38,845 nucleotides of DNA from NCBI GenBank assembly GCA_016866785.1, contig VGLH01000021.1:1-38845 (forward strand). The letters are read 5' to 3'. Below, in pieces: positions 8,256 through 16,069 of this stretch. Every line of letters begins with the position of its first letter. Position 1 is the stretch's first letter. Under the pieces are notes generated by a model that saw only the letters and a program-made list of their open reading frames with translations, had not been told where the DNA came from and did no database searches. Origin of the DNA: Candidatus Poribacteria bacterium. GTDB taxonomy: Bacteria > Poribacteria > WGA-4E > GCA-2687025. The position numbers were made by a program, and so were the translations under genes.

Positions 8256-8875
8256 GGACGGCCATTTCCTGAATGGGAGGGACGGCGGCATCATGATGAT
8301 TACTGGTCTCCATAGGAGTCATCATGATGGAATCGCTGCCGTCCCTCGCGTTCATGCGATCTCGGGTTCCCGATGCGCCAGCAGTCGAAAGTCACTCATT
8401 CGCTCCCGTCGTTGCTGCTTCACGCGATCATGGCAACGTTGTGCGGATGTCGTGGTCCGACGGCGATGGCTCAGTGGGGTCGCCTTCACCCGGAACTGGT
8501 CCGCGAGATGGCGTATCCGAGCGGCACGATGCCGTGCGCAGCGACGTTCTGCCGTGTCTTTGCCCGTCTGGACTGGCACAGCCTTGTCACAGCGATGGGG
8601 GAATGGGCGGAAGCATGGCTGCAGCGAGAAGAGCCTGCCGCCGAGCGTTCCCTCGAGCGTTCCTCGGTGCTGCAAGGATTGGCTGTCGATGGCAAGACGC
8701 TTCGGGGAAGCCGCAAGCGCGGAGGCAAGGACTGCCATACGTTGACGACGCTGACCCATGGGCTAGGTCTGACGCTAGGTGAATCTGCGGTGGATGATCG
8801 GACCAATGAGATACCCGTGGCTGTGGCTCTACTGCAACGATGGCTAGGGATCTGTCGCTCGTGAAATGGCCGTGC
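8256..8875 (+). mobile_element. Internally deleted ISAs1-family insertion element with both ends kept
   Basis: The left end GGACGGCCATTTCCTGA (8256-8272) and the inverted right end (8859-8875, reading GCACGGCCATTTCACGA) match at 14 of 17 positions. A 7-base direct repeat, GCGTTCG, flanks the element at 8249-8255 and 8876-8882 and fits a target duplication. Inside is an ISAs1-type transposase remnant whose second half is missing. A further inverted repeat inside the left end pairs CATCATGATGA (8289-8299) with TCATCATGATG (8319-8329). The element separates the divergent tRNA and ssrA promoters. Confidence 0.8.
8324..8864 (+). pseudogene. ISAs1-family transposase remnant, frameshifted and C-terminally truncated
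   Basis: The visible frame from 8373 gives ~163 residues against the family's usual ~370. It shows the N-terminal associated domain (HSLPSLLLHAIMATLCGC) and the first DDE aspartate region LAVDGKTLRGSRK, then VDDRTNEIPVAVALLQ. It ends abruptly: the stop codon (8862-8864) falls within the right terminal repeat, so the later DDE residues are gone. The expected N-terminus (MESLPSLAFMRSRVPD, from ~8327) is in another frame and joins the main frame near 8373, implying a small indel. It cannot encode an active transposase. Confidence 0.85.
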
Positions 8876-8885
8876 GCGTTCGTTC

Positions 8886-8914
8886 TTGTAATGGGTCAAC
8901 GGGCGCGGTATCAT
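8886..8914 (+). promoter_or_regulatory. Sigma-70 promoter of ssrA
   Basis: TTGTAA (8886-8891), 17 bases, then TATCAT (8909-8914). The predicted start lies ~30 bases before the mature tmRNA end at 8952, leaving a short leader for RNase P removal. Confidence 0.6.
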
Positions 8915-8951
8915 CTCCGGTGAGAGCTCCCGAATAGGGCTCCTCCGGTGT

Positions 8952-9305
8952 GGGGGCGTACCGGTTTCGACGGGAGTGTAGGTCGGGCAGGTTGCGTGTC
9001 GAGGTCTCCGCAGGCCTCGTTAAACAGGCGGAAACATTACAACTGCCAATACCGAACTGGCACTCGCAGCCTAGATAGGCTGCCGTCCGGCGCTGAAGCG
9101 CCTACCGGAGGCGACCCGGGCGACGCATTCGTAGGCTAGGTGACACGGCGATGTCCCGACGTCATGTCACGACAACTCAGGGACTGGCGGCACGACTCCC
9201 CGCCCACGGGGACACGTCGCCGCGAGAACCAAACGTGGGAAACACACGTAGTGACCCGTTCGGCGACGCTTTCGGACGCGAGTTCGACTCTCGCCGCCTC
9301 CACCA
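8952..9305 (+). ncRNA. ssrA: Transfer-messenger RNA (tmRNA), one-piece
   Basis: The 354-base RNA rescues stalled ribosomes. The ends pair as an alanyl-tRNA-like acceptor, GGGGGCG with CGCCTCC, followed by discriminator A and encoded CCA (9303-9305). The T arm is GCGAG-TTCGACT-CTCGC. The tag frame ends in codons for NTELALAA and a TAG at 9072-9074. If GGC at 9027 is the resume codon, the tag is GGNITTANTELALAA. An in-frame TAA at 9021 limits how far upstream it can start. The ...ALAA end is the typical ClpXP-type degron. Confidence 0.96.
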
Positions 9306-9455
9306 TCCCCCTTCGCAGCGGCTCGACAGGTTCCGGTGTCGTGCCGCAGCGAGTATGTGAGGATTCTCCCGAATCCCATTGAACGCGACTCCCAAGACGG
9401 CTATTCTCGGGCTCGTATCCGATGTGGGCGAGCACGCCCGCGGGGGCAAGCGTCT

Positions 9456-10061
9456 GTGGACTTCCTGAAGGAATTGATGCGACCAGCCGAACTCGTGTAC
9501 GTGGTGCCGATCGCGATCGCCGCCATGCTCGTGATCCTGCGCCGCGTAGGGTTCGAGGTCGACATCATGGGCGCTTTGGACACGCTCGGCGGACCCAACG
9601 GCAAGGGCAGTTGGTTCGCATCCGTGCGCCGCCGTCTGTTCCCTACCGGCGGCATGTTGGTTCTGCGAGGGGCGCTGTTCGCGTTCGGATGGGCGACTAC
9701 AGGTATTGGGCTCAATCACGGTCTGGGTGAGATCCATACTCCGTGGTTCCACGTGCTGATCTTCGCGCTCGCTTGCACCATCGGGTTCTGGTCCGCATGG
9801 ATCGGTTCCCGCGTGTTCTTCCTCTTCCTACCCAGCGAGCAGAAGACGACCTCGCTGGAGGACTTTGTCGGCGGAACCGCGACGGTCATCAGCGAGCGGA
9901 TCGACGGCGACCACGGTCGGGCGAGGATCGTCGACGAGCGACGTAACACGGTCACCGTCTACTGCCGGCACGTCGGCGAAGGAGAGTCGCCGAAGCTGGG
10001 CGAAGCCGTGAAGCTCGTGCGCTACGATCCGAGCCAACGCGTGTTCGACGTGATCCGATAG
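9456..10061 (+). CDS. YqiJ/NfeD-like inner-membrane protein with C-terminal OB fold
   Basis: A protein of about 201 residues. It has an N-terminal hydrophobic segment (ELVYVVPIAIAAMLVIL), two more spans (GGMLVLRGALFAFGWATTGI and FHVLIFALACTIGFWSAWIG), and a soluble C-terminal domain from ~140 (FVGGTATVISERIDGDHGRA ... AVKLVRYDPSQRVFDVI) resembling the OB fold of YqiJ/NfeD proteins. These often act beside flotillin-like proteins in membrane organisation, but no flotillin gene is nearby. The start is either the GTG at 9456 or the ATG at 9477 (AAGGA 4 bases upstream). I prefer 9456 because it gives a normal N-terminal helix. The longer frame to 9336 begins right after tmRNA and looks non-coding. 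Confidence 0.75.
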   Translation: MDFLKELMRPAELVYVVPIAIAAMLVILRRVGFEVDIMGALDTLGGPNGKGSWFASVRRRLFPTGGMLVLRGALFAFGWATTGIGLNHGLGEIHTPWFHVLIFALACTIGFWSAWIGSRVFFLFLPSEQKTTSLEDFVGGTATVISERIDGDHGRARIVDERRNTVTVYCRHVGEGESPKLGEAVKLVRYDPSQRVFDVIR

Positions 10062-10163
10062 ATGCGTCTTTCGCGCCGGTTGTCTGCGAGTCGGGACGCT
10101 GGCTTGCGATGGGATGTTCTAGGCGTCGAAGCGTGCCGCACTCAGGCGGCGTCAGGGAGGCAT

Positions 10164-10700
10164 ATGCCGGGTCAACTCCGAATGGAGCGGACGCACTACG
10201 AAGGGATCGCTCCAATCGAGCCTCCGCCGGGACATGGACTCCGCACGTATGAGCCCGGCGACGAGGAACACTGGGCGCGCATCGTCAACAGCGTCGAGTC
10301 GCTCGGACGGTGGGACGTGGACAGCACCCGGCGCGACCTGACCGGCAAGCCGCAGTTCGATCCGAAGGGTCTCTTCTTCGCGACGGCGGATGATGTGCCA
10401 GTCGCGACTGCGTGCGCATGGCGCGATACTCCTGGCGACACGGCACGAGGGCAGCTCCATATGGTGGCGGCGGACCCGGCGCATCGCGGCAAGGGGCTCG
10501 GCGCGCTAGTTAGCCGGGCAGTGCTGCGCTACTTCGAGGCGCACGGAGTTCGGGAAGTCTACCTGTTCACAGACGACTTCCGCCTTCCGGCGGTCAAGAC
10601 CTACCTGGACATGGGATTTCAGCCGCTGTACCCGGAAGCGGATCACCACGAGCGCTGGCGGCGGCTCTACGACGTGTTGGGATACGCGCCGAAGCCGTAG
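10164..10700 (+). CDS. GNAT-family N-acetyltransferase
   Basis: A 178-residue protein with one GNAT fold. Motif A is [19 protein letters not shown], the acetyl-CoA pyrophosphate loop. The C-terminal part [20 protein letters not shown] is motif B, with the usual A-x-x-x-Y-x-x-M/L-G-F ending. The substrate is unknown. The start is the ATG at 10164, preceded closely by AGGGAGG. The frame stays open back to 10062, but that stretch overlaps the end of the previous gene's spacing and has no ribosome site. It stands alone between the YqiJ-like gene and the sugar-nucleotide decarboxylase gene. Confidence 0.85.
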   Translation: MPGQLRMERTHYEGIAPIEPPPGHGLRTYEPGDEEHWARIVNSVESLGRWDVDSTRRDLTGKPQFDPKGLFFATADDVPVATACAWRDTPGDTARGQLHMVAADPAHRGKGLGALVSRAVLRYFEAHGVREVYLFTDDFRLPAVKTYLDMGFQPLYPEADHHERWRRLYDVLGYAPKP

Positions 10701-10774
10701 GCAGCGACCGTTGCGGTTCCCGTGGAGCGTGTCGGGTTCGGCTGGTTCCCAGTGCGATGCGGAGGACAATCCCG

Positions 10775-11710
10775 ATGGCGGACAAGCGCATCGTGATCGC
10801 AGGCGGCGCCGGCTTCTTGGGCTCCCATCTATGCGATCTGTTCCTGTCGAGAGGGTTCCGCGTCACGAGCGTGGACAGCTTCGTGACGGGGAGCCCACGC
10901 AACATCGAGCACCTTCGGGACCACGCGCGATTCGAGTCCATCGGAGCGGATATCGTCGAGCCGGTCGCGGTAGACGGCGATGTGGACTACGTTCTCAACT
11001 TCGCCAGCCCTGCCAGCCCGCCCGATTTCGCCCGGATTCCGCTGGAGATCCTGCGCGTCGGCGCGTGGGGCACGTACCACCTGCTGGAACTGGCGCGCGA
11101 CAAGGGCGCCGTGTTCATGCAGGCGTCCACGTCCGAGGTCTACGGCGATCCCAACGTGTCGCCGCAGCCGGAAACCTACTGGGGCAACGTGAATCCGGTG
11201 GGTCCACGGAGCGTCTACGACGAGGCGAAACGCTTCGGCGAGGCGATGACAATGGCGTACCACCGGACGCACGGGCTTCAGACTCGCATTCTGCGCATCT
11301 TCAACACCTATGGACCCCGTATGCGACCCGACGACGGGCGCGCGATCCCGAACTTCATCGCCCAAGCGCTGCGCGGCGACGACATCACCGTATACGGCGA
11401 CGGTTCCCAGACGCGGAGCTTCTGCTACGTGGACGACGAGGCGGAGGGCATCTACCGGCTGCTGATGTCCGACGTGACCGATCCCGTAAACATCGGGAAC
11501 CCAACCGAATCGACGATCCTCGAGTTGGCGGCGGCGATCATCGAGTTGACGGGCAGCCGGAGTCGGATCGTCCATCGCGAACTGCCGCAAGACGACCCGA
11601 AGCAGCGGTGTCCCGACATCGCTCGGGCGCGCACGCTGCTCGGATGGGAGCCCAAAACGGCTTTGCGCGAAGGAATCGCAGCGACGGTCAAGTACTTCCG
11701 CAGCCTGTAG
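10775..11710 (+). CDS. UDP-glucuronate decarboxylase-like NAD-dependent sugar epimerase/dehydratase
   Basis: A 311-residue extended short-chain dehydrogenase. The NAD motif GGAGFLG is at 10-16. The substrate and catalytic region [20 protein letters not shown], then [12 protein letters not shown] (YxxxK), is the typical signature of UDP-xylose synthase, which converts UDP-glucuronate to UDP-xylose. [14 protein letters not shown] and [10 protein letters not shown] are also family hallmarks. The start is the ATG at 10775, 9 bases after GGAGG. An ATG at 10757 overlaps that ribosome site. It may supply pentose for surface glycans together with the O-antigen ligase-like protein; that link is inference. 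Confidence 0.92.
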   Translation: MADKRIVIAGGAGFLGSHLCDLFLSRGFRVTSVDSFVTGSPRNIEHLRDHARFESIGADIVEPVAVDGDVDYVLNFASPASPPDFARIPLEILRVGAWGTYHLLELARDKGAVFMQASTSEVYGDPNVSPQPETYWGNVNPVGPRSVYDEAKRFGEAMTMAYHRTHGLQTRILRIFNTYGPRMRPDDGRAIPNFIAQALRGDDITVYGDGSQTRSFCYVDDEAEGIYRLLMSDVTDPVNIGNPTESTILELAAAIIELTGSRSRIVHRELPQDDPKQRCPDIARARTLLGWEPKTALREGIAATVKYFRSL

Positions 11711-11727
11711 CGCGAAGGGCGGCTCGG

Positions 11728-14325
11728 CTAGACCGGAAGCTCTTCACCCGCCCAGCGTACCAGACCCAGTTCCAGGGGATGGCTCAGGTCGGGATGCGTC
11801 GGCAGTAGCCGGACGGTGATGCCGACGTGCCCGCTCAGATTGCAGACGAAACTGCCCTCGAAGGCGACGAGACTTCCCGACGCCGCGACCGACCGGAGCT
11901 CGGTGTAGGTCACCGCGTCGAGCGGGGCGCTGATGTCGCTGAGGTTGAGCAAGCCGACGGCGACCTGCGCCGTGACGTCCGAGGGTTGGAGCCCGTCGAG
12001 CTCCGCCTGGACCCGTATCCGCACCGGCGTGCCGGCGACGACCGTCTCTCCCGCGTCGGTTTCCACGCTCTTGATGACGACCTTCTGCCACTGCGTGCGG
12101 ACGCGATCCTTCCATTCGCCCAGCGCGCGAGCGCGGCGCTGGTTGTGGGCTGTCAGCTCCGATGTTCGCGCAGCCGCAGGCAGGTAGGCGTCCTTGGTGT
12201 AGTCCATCACCATGCGGTGCGTGTTGAACCGGGGCGCCAGCAGGCGGATGCTTCGCTTCATCCTGCCGACCCACTCGCGAGGGATGTCGTCGGCTCCGCG
12301 TTCGTAGAACAGCGGGACGATCTCGCGTTCGAGGACCGAGTAGAGCGCAGCGGAGTCCAGTTCAGCCGCCTCGTTCTCGTCGCGCTTCTCGGAGCCGCCG
12401 TTCCCGATCGCCCATCCGATCTCGCCGAGACCCGCATCCTCCGTGTCGCCGTATGCCTCGTCCCACCACCCGTCGAGGATGCTCGCGTTGAGCACGCCGT
12501 TGAAGGCGGCTTTCATACCGCTCGTGCCGCTGGCTTCGTGGGGTCGCAGCGGCGTGTTCAGCCACACGTCCACGCCCGCGACCAACAGGCTCGCGAGGTG
12601 CATGTCGTAGTCCTCGAGGAACACGATGTGGTGGCGCACCTCTGGACGCTGCGCGAACTGCGCGAACTCGCGGATGATGTCCTTGCCAGGCTGATCGTCG
12701 GGATGCGATTTCCCAGCGAACAGGAGTTGCACGGGACGCGATGGGTTCGTGAGGATCGCGATGAGACGCTCCGGGTTCCGCAGGATCAGCGTGGCGCGCT
12801 TGTAGGCGGCGAACCGGCGCGCGAATCCGATGGTGAGCGTCGAGGGATCCAAGACCTCCGAGGCGGCGCGGAGTTCGCTCGCGCTGGCGTAGCGCATGGA
12901 GAGTTGCCGTTCGAGTCGCTTGCGAGCAGCCCCGACGAGGCGCTCGCGCGAGCGCTCATGAGCGCGCCAGAGCTCGGGCGCAGGGATCTCGTCAACGCGT
13001 GACCATACGGAATGGTCGGCGGGTTCGGTGCGCCATCGCGGATCGAGGTAGGTGTCGTAGACGTCCGCCATCTCGTCGGAGACCCACGTCGCGACGTGTG
13101 TTCCGTTGGTGACATGGTAGATGGGCGTCTCCGCGAGCGGAACGCCTCGCCACACCTTCTCCCACATCTGCCGCGCGACTTCGCCGTGCAGGCGGCTGAC
13201 GCCGTTTGCGTAGGTCGAGAACCGAAGGCACAGAACCGTCATCCCGAACTCGCCGACGCCGGCTTCTGCCTGACCCCAGTGGAGGAAGTCCTCCCATCGG
13301 ATGCCGCACTCTCGGAGGTACGGCGCCAGATGGTTCTGGACGAGATCGACGGCGAACGTCTGATTGCCGGCCGGAACCGGAGTGTGCGTCGTGAACACGT
13401 TCGACGCCTGTACGATCTGGGTCGCCGTCGAGAGTGGGATCCCCCGAACGACGTACTGCCGCAGCCGTTCCACGACCAGAAACGCCGCGTGTCCCTCGTT
13501 GAGGTGGTAGACGGACGGACGTATGCCCATCGCCTCCAGGGCTCGGATGCCTCCCACGCCCAGCACCAGCAGTTGGGCGATCCGTCGCGAGGCGTCGCCG
13601 ACGTAGAGGCGGTCGGTGATGCTTCGCAACTGGGGTGGGTTCGCCGCGATGTTCGTGTCTAGCAGGTAGAGCGATATGCGCCCGACATTCACGCGCCACA
13701 CCTGAGCCCGCACGGTCTCGTCGCGGATCAGGACTTCGACGAGCAGCGGCTCGCCTCCCGGTTGGCGGACGATCTCCATCGGAAGCTGCGTCGCGTCCTT
13801 GAACGGGTAGCCCTCCATCTGGGCTCCGTCGTGCGACAGCCGCTGTTGGAAGTAGCCCCGATGGTAAAAGAGCCCGACCGCGACGAGCGGCACGCCGAGA
13901 TCGCTGGCTGCCTTGAGGTGGTCGCCCGCGAGAACGCCCAGTCCTCCGGAGTAGATGCGGAACCAGGCGGTTAGCCCGTATTCGGCGCAGAAGTAGGCGA
14001 TCTGAGGCTGGTGGCTCTCTCCCGGATGCGTTCGAGCGAACCAAGTGGGTTCCTCGAGGTATTGTCGCAGCGCAGCCACTTCGCGATCGACGCGGAAGAT
14101 GAAGGAATCGTCATTGGCGCGCGCGGCGAGGGCTTCAGGGCTGAGGCGGCTCAAGAGCGCGACCGGATTGTGCTCGACCTGCTCCCAGAGGTCGGGATCG
14201 AGGGCGCGGAAGAGCTCAGCCGTCGTGTGGCTCCACGACCACCAGAGATTGTGAGCCAGCAATCGAAGCCCGTCGAGCTTGTCTGGAATCTGCGGGACGC
14301 TGCGAAACGAACGAAGCGGCTTCAT
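11728..14325 (-). CDS. glgP: Alpha-glucan (glycogen/maltodextrin) phosphorylase, GT35
   Basis: An 865-residue protein of the shorter bacterial alpha-glucan phosphorylase type with an N-terminal DUF3417-like domain (LAHNLWWSWSHTTAELF). It cleaves alpha-1,4-glucan with phosphate to give glucose-1-phosphate, using pyridoxal phosphate. Core motifs are YFCAEYGLTAWFRIYSGGLG, VYHLNEGHAAF, FTTHTPVPAGNQ, GFARRFAAYKRA and EASGTSGMKAAFNGVLNASI, the last holding the PLP-binding lysine. The C-terminal ~150 residues form an added beta-rich region. It converges on the UDP-glucuronate decarboxylase gene with a 17-base gap and faces away from the Rrf2 regulator. No clear ribosome site precedes the ATG. Confidence 0.95.
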   Translation of the reverse strand: MKPLRSFRSVPQIPDKLDGLRLLAHNLWWSWSHTTAELFRALDPDLWEQVEHNPVALLSRLSPEALAARANDDSFIFRVDREVAALRQYLEEPTWFARTHPGESHQPQIAYFCAEYGLTAWFRIYSGGLGVLAGDHLKAASDLGVPLVAVGLFYHRGYFQQRLSHDGAQMEGYPFKDATQLPMEIVRQPGGEPLLVEVLIRDETVRAQVWRVNVGRISLYLLDTNIAANPPQLRSITDRLYVGDASRRIAQLLVLGVGGIRALEAMGIRPSVYHLNEGHAAFLVVERLRQYVVRGIPLSTATQIVQASNVFTTHTPVPAGNQTFAVDLVQNHLAPYLRECGIRWEDFLHWGQAEAGVGEFGMTVLCLRFSTYANGVSRLHGEVARQMWEKVWRGVPLAETPIYHVTNGTHVATWVSDEMADVYDTYLDPRWRTEPADHSVWSRVDEIPAPELWRAHERSRERLVGAARKRLERQLSMRYASASELRAASEVLDPSTLTIGFARRFAAYKRATLILRNPERLIAILTNPSRPVQLLFAGKSHPDDQPGKDIIREFAQFAQRPEVRHHIVFLEDYDMHLASLLVAGVDVWLNTPLRPHEASGTSGMKAAFNGVLNASILDGWWDEAYGDTEDAGLGEIGWAIGNGGSEKRDENEAAELDSAALYSVLEREIVPLFYERGADDIPREWVGRMKRSIRLLAPRFNTHRMVMDYTKDAYLPAAARTSELTAHNQRRARALGEWKDRVRTQWQKVVIKSVETDAGETVVAGTPVRIRVQAELDGLQPSDVTAQVAVGLLNLSDISAPLDAVTYTELRSVAASGSLVAFEGSFVCNLSGHVGITVRLLPTHPDLSHPLELGLVRWAGEELPV

Positions 14326-14418
14326 GGGTCGGAGAGTGCCCTTTCGCGGTCGAACGTCGGTTCACGTCAGTCGGCGTGGCTATATTACCACATCGACCAC
14401 AATCTCCTCGGAACCCCC

Positions 14419-14447
14419 TTGCGCGAAATGGGGTCGAGTGGTATATT
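14419..14447 (+). promoter_or_regulatory. Candidate promoter of the Rrf2-molybdoenzyme operon
   Basis: TTGCGC (14419-14424), a 17-base spacer and TATATT (14442-14447) lie 54 bases upstream of the regulator start. It is the only good promoter-like sequence I see before the seven-gene operon. Confidence 0.55.
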
Positions 14448-14460
14448 CATACTAACGACT

Positions 14461-14470
14461 CCGATATCGG
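14461..14470. promoter_or_regulatory. Palindrome at the start region, candidate operator
   Basis: CCGATATCGG is a perfect 10-base palindrome, just downstream of the predicted transcription start and before the regulator's ribosome site. It is a possible autoregulatory site for the Rrf2 protein, by position only. Confidence 0.35.
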
Positions 14471-14501
14471 GTTTGGGCGCGGAGTCTACCGGAGGTTGGA
14501 A

Positions 14502-14972
14502 GTGATCTTCTCGCGGTCATGTGAGCACGGAATCAACGTCGTGCTCTACCTGGCGGTCAGCGGTCGCGAGGGATTTATCCCCGTGCGTACGCTTGCCCAA
14601 AGGTGCAGCATCCCATTTCACTTCCTCGGGAAGATCTGCGGGCAACTGACGCATAGCGGCATCCTCCAGTCGCACAAAGGTCCCAACGGCGGCGTCGCAC
14701 TGGGACGACCGATGTCGGGCATCACCTTGCTGCAGGTCGTCGATGCCATCGACGGGCTGGAGCAGTTCGACGGCTGTGTGCTGGGTCTGGAACCGTGCAG
14801 TTGCGTGAATCCGTGTCCCGTCCATGAACACTGGGCTGCGATCAAGGCGAGTATCCAGACGATGCTCGCCTCCAAGACTCTCGACCAACTCGCCAGCGAG
14901 TTGGCACAAGGCAAGAAGACGTTGAAGACGTCGTTCGGTGGGGTTCCCAAAGGACGTTCCGTAGTCGTCTAG
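14502..14972 (+). CDS. Rrf2-family Fe-S transcriptional regulator
   Basis: A 156-residue protein. An N-terminal winged helix (YLAVSGREGFIPVRTLAQRC, then FLGKICGQLTHSGILQSHKG and PNGGVALGRP) is followed by the dimerisation helix (ITLLQVVDAIDGL) and a cysteine-rich segment with C92, C99, C101 and C105. Rrf2 regulators such as IscR and NsrR carry an Fe-S cluster there that senses redox state, iron or nitric oxide. This spacing (C-x6-C-x-C-x3-C) has four cysteines rather than three. The start is the GTG at 14502, with GGAGG 6 bases upstream. It is the first gene of the operon, 12 bases before the zinc-ribbon gene, and probably controls it. Confidence 0.9.
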   Translation: MIFSRSCEHGINVVLYLAVSGREGFIPVRTLAQRCSIPFHFLGKICGQLTHSGILQSHKGPNGGVALGRPMSGITLLQVVDAIDGLEQFDGCVLGLEPCSCVNPCPVHEHWAAIKASIQTMLASKTLDQLASELAQGKKTLKTSFGGVPKGRSVVV

Positions 14973-14984
14973 CGAGTTGGCGCG

Positions 14985-16034
14985 ATGTCAGACAGCAATT
15001 CTCTGCGCGGGCTGAACCGTCTGTTTCATCAGTTCCCGATACCAGAGTCTTCGGTCGCCATTTGGGTGGAGAAGCGGTTCGTCGAAGTGCTGGTCGACGA
15101 CGCCATCCATCGCCGGCGGGATCGCGGCGATGCCTCCGCCTATGACGCCTACCACGAAGAGGCGGACGCGATCTACGACATGCCCGCCGCATCTCGCGAC
15201 GAAGCCTTTTCTGTGCTGCACGCGGCGTTCTTCGTCAAGCTGGGGCTGCATCAGCCGTTCGTGACGGTCGTGCGCGAGTTCCCGACCTGCCCAGGGCAGG
15301 CCGCCGCGCTGCTGGTCGCCCAGGTGCGTTCCGCGCAGGACGAGTCGGTCGATCTCGAGCGACGAAGCGGCGATGCCGCTCAGGCGCGCAACATCGGCGT
15401 TCGGATTCGAGCCGAGCGATTCGTCGATCTGCAGGGGCTGGCCCGCCACCTGCGTCAGGAGATGATGCCCGTCGCAGACCTCCTCGACCCCGCGTTCCAG
15501 TCCGACGTGCGTCCCAGTTGGCGCGTGCAGTCTCCGACAGAAGAGAACCTGCTCCGCGATCGGTATCGATCTCTGTGGTGCGTGAACATCAGCGGACGCC
15601 TGGAGCGACGCCAAGTCCAGGGAACCCAGACGCGGGCGATGGTGCGCGCCGAGTTCGACCGGTTGTTCCGCAGGCTGCCGGAGAACTCGCGCGACCGGGC
15701 ATTCGAACGCCTCTGGGCGGCGGATTCGATCACGCACCCGGACCTCATGACGTTGTGTGCGAGTGTGAAGGCGCTGGGGTGGTATGCCGACGACGGGAGC
15801 ATCGTGGCGTCGCCGGAAACCGCCGAGGCTGTCGTCGTGGAGCCCGTGGACGGGGCTCCGTGTCCGTTGTGCCGGTTCCCGACCTTCCGATGGGTCCTGC
15901 CCGGGGAGATGGTCGGGGAGCGCATGGAGGGCGTTGTCGCCCGGGTCCGTTCGCAATTCCGTGACTGGCGACCGGAACAGGGCATCTGTGAGCGATGTCT
16001 CGAACGCATGGAAATGGACGTGCTGGCTAGTTGA
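14985..16034 (+). CDS. Uncharacterised protein with C-terminal zinc ribbon, in molybdoenzyme operon
   Basis: A 349-residue soluble protein that I do not recognise. The body is mostly helical and charged. The last ~57 residues carry two CxxC pairs (C293/C296 in CPLCRFPTF, C335/C338 in ICERCLERM), a probable zinc ribbon or small Fe-S site. No signal peptide is seen, so it should be cytoplasmic. It lies 12 bases after the regulator and 35 before the catalytic subunit, so a role in regulation, cofactor insertion or maturation of the complex is plausible but unproven. The ATG at 14985 lacks a strong ribosome site and may be coupled to the upstream gene. Confidence 0.8.
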   Translation: MSDSNSLRGLNRLFHQFPIPESSVAIWVEKRFVEVLVDDAIHRRRDRGDASAYDAYHEEADAIYDMPAASRDEAFSVLHAAFFVKLGLHQPFVTVVREFPTCPGQAAALLVAQVRSAQDESVDLERRSGDAAQARNIGVRIRAERFVDLQGLARHLRQEMMPVADLLDPAFQSDVRPSWRVQSPTEENLLRDRYRSLWCVNISGRLERRQVQGTQTRAMVRAEFDRLFRRLPENSRDRAFERLWAADSITHPDLMTLCASVKALGWYADDGSIVASPETAEAVVVEPVDGAPCPLCRFPTFRWVLPGEMVGERMEGVVARVRSQFRDWRPEQGICERCLERMEMDVLAS

Positions 16035-16069
16035 CCCGCCGTCGCGGGCCCAACTCTGAGGAGAGCAAC

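Noticed and set aside
9140-9435. Small open frames inside and just after the tmRNA gene
   Set aside because: They overlap the structural RNA and have no ribosome site or protein-like composition.
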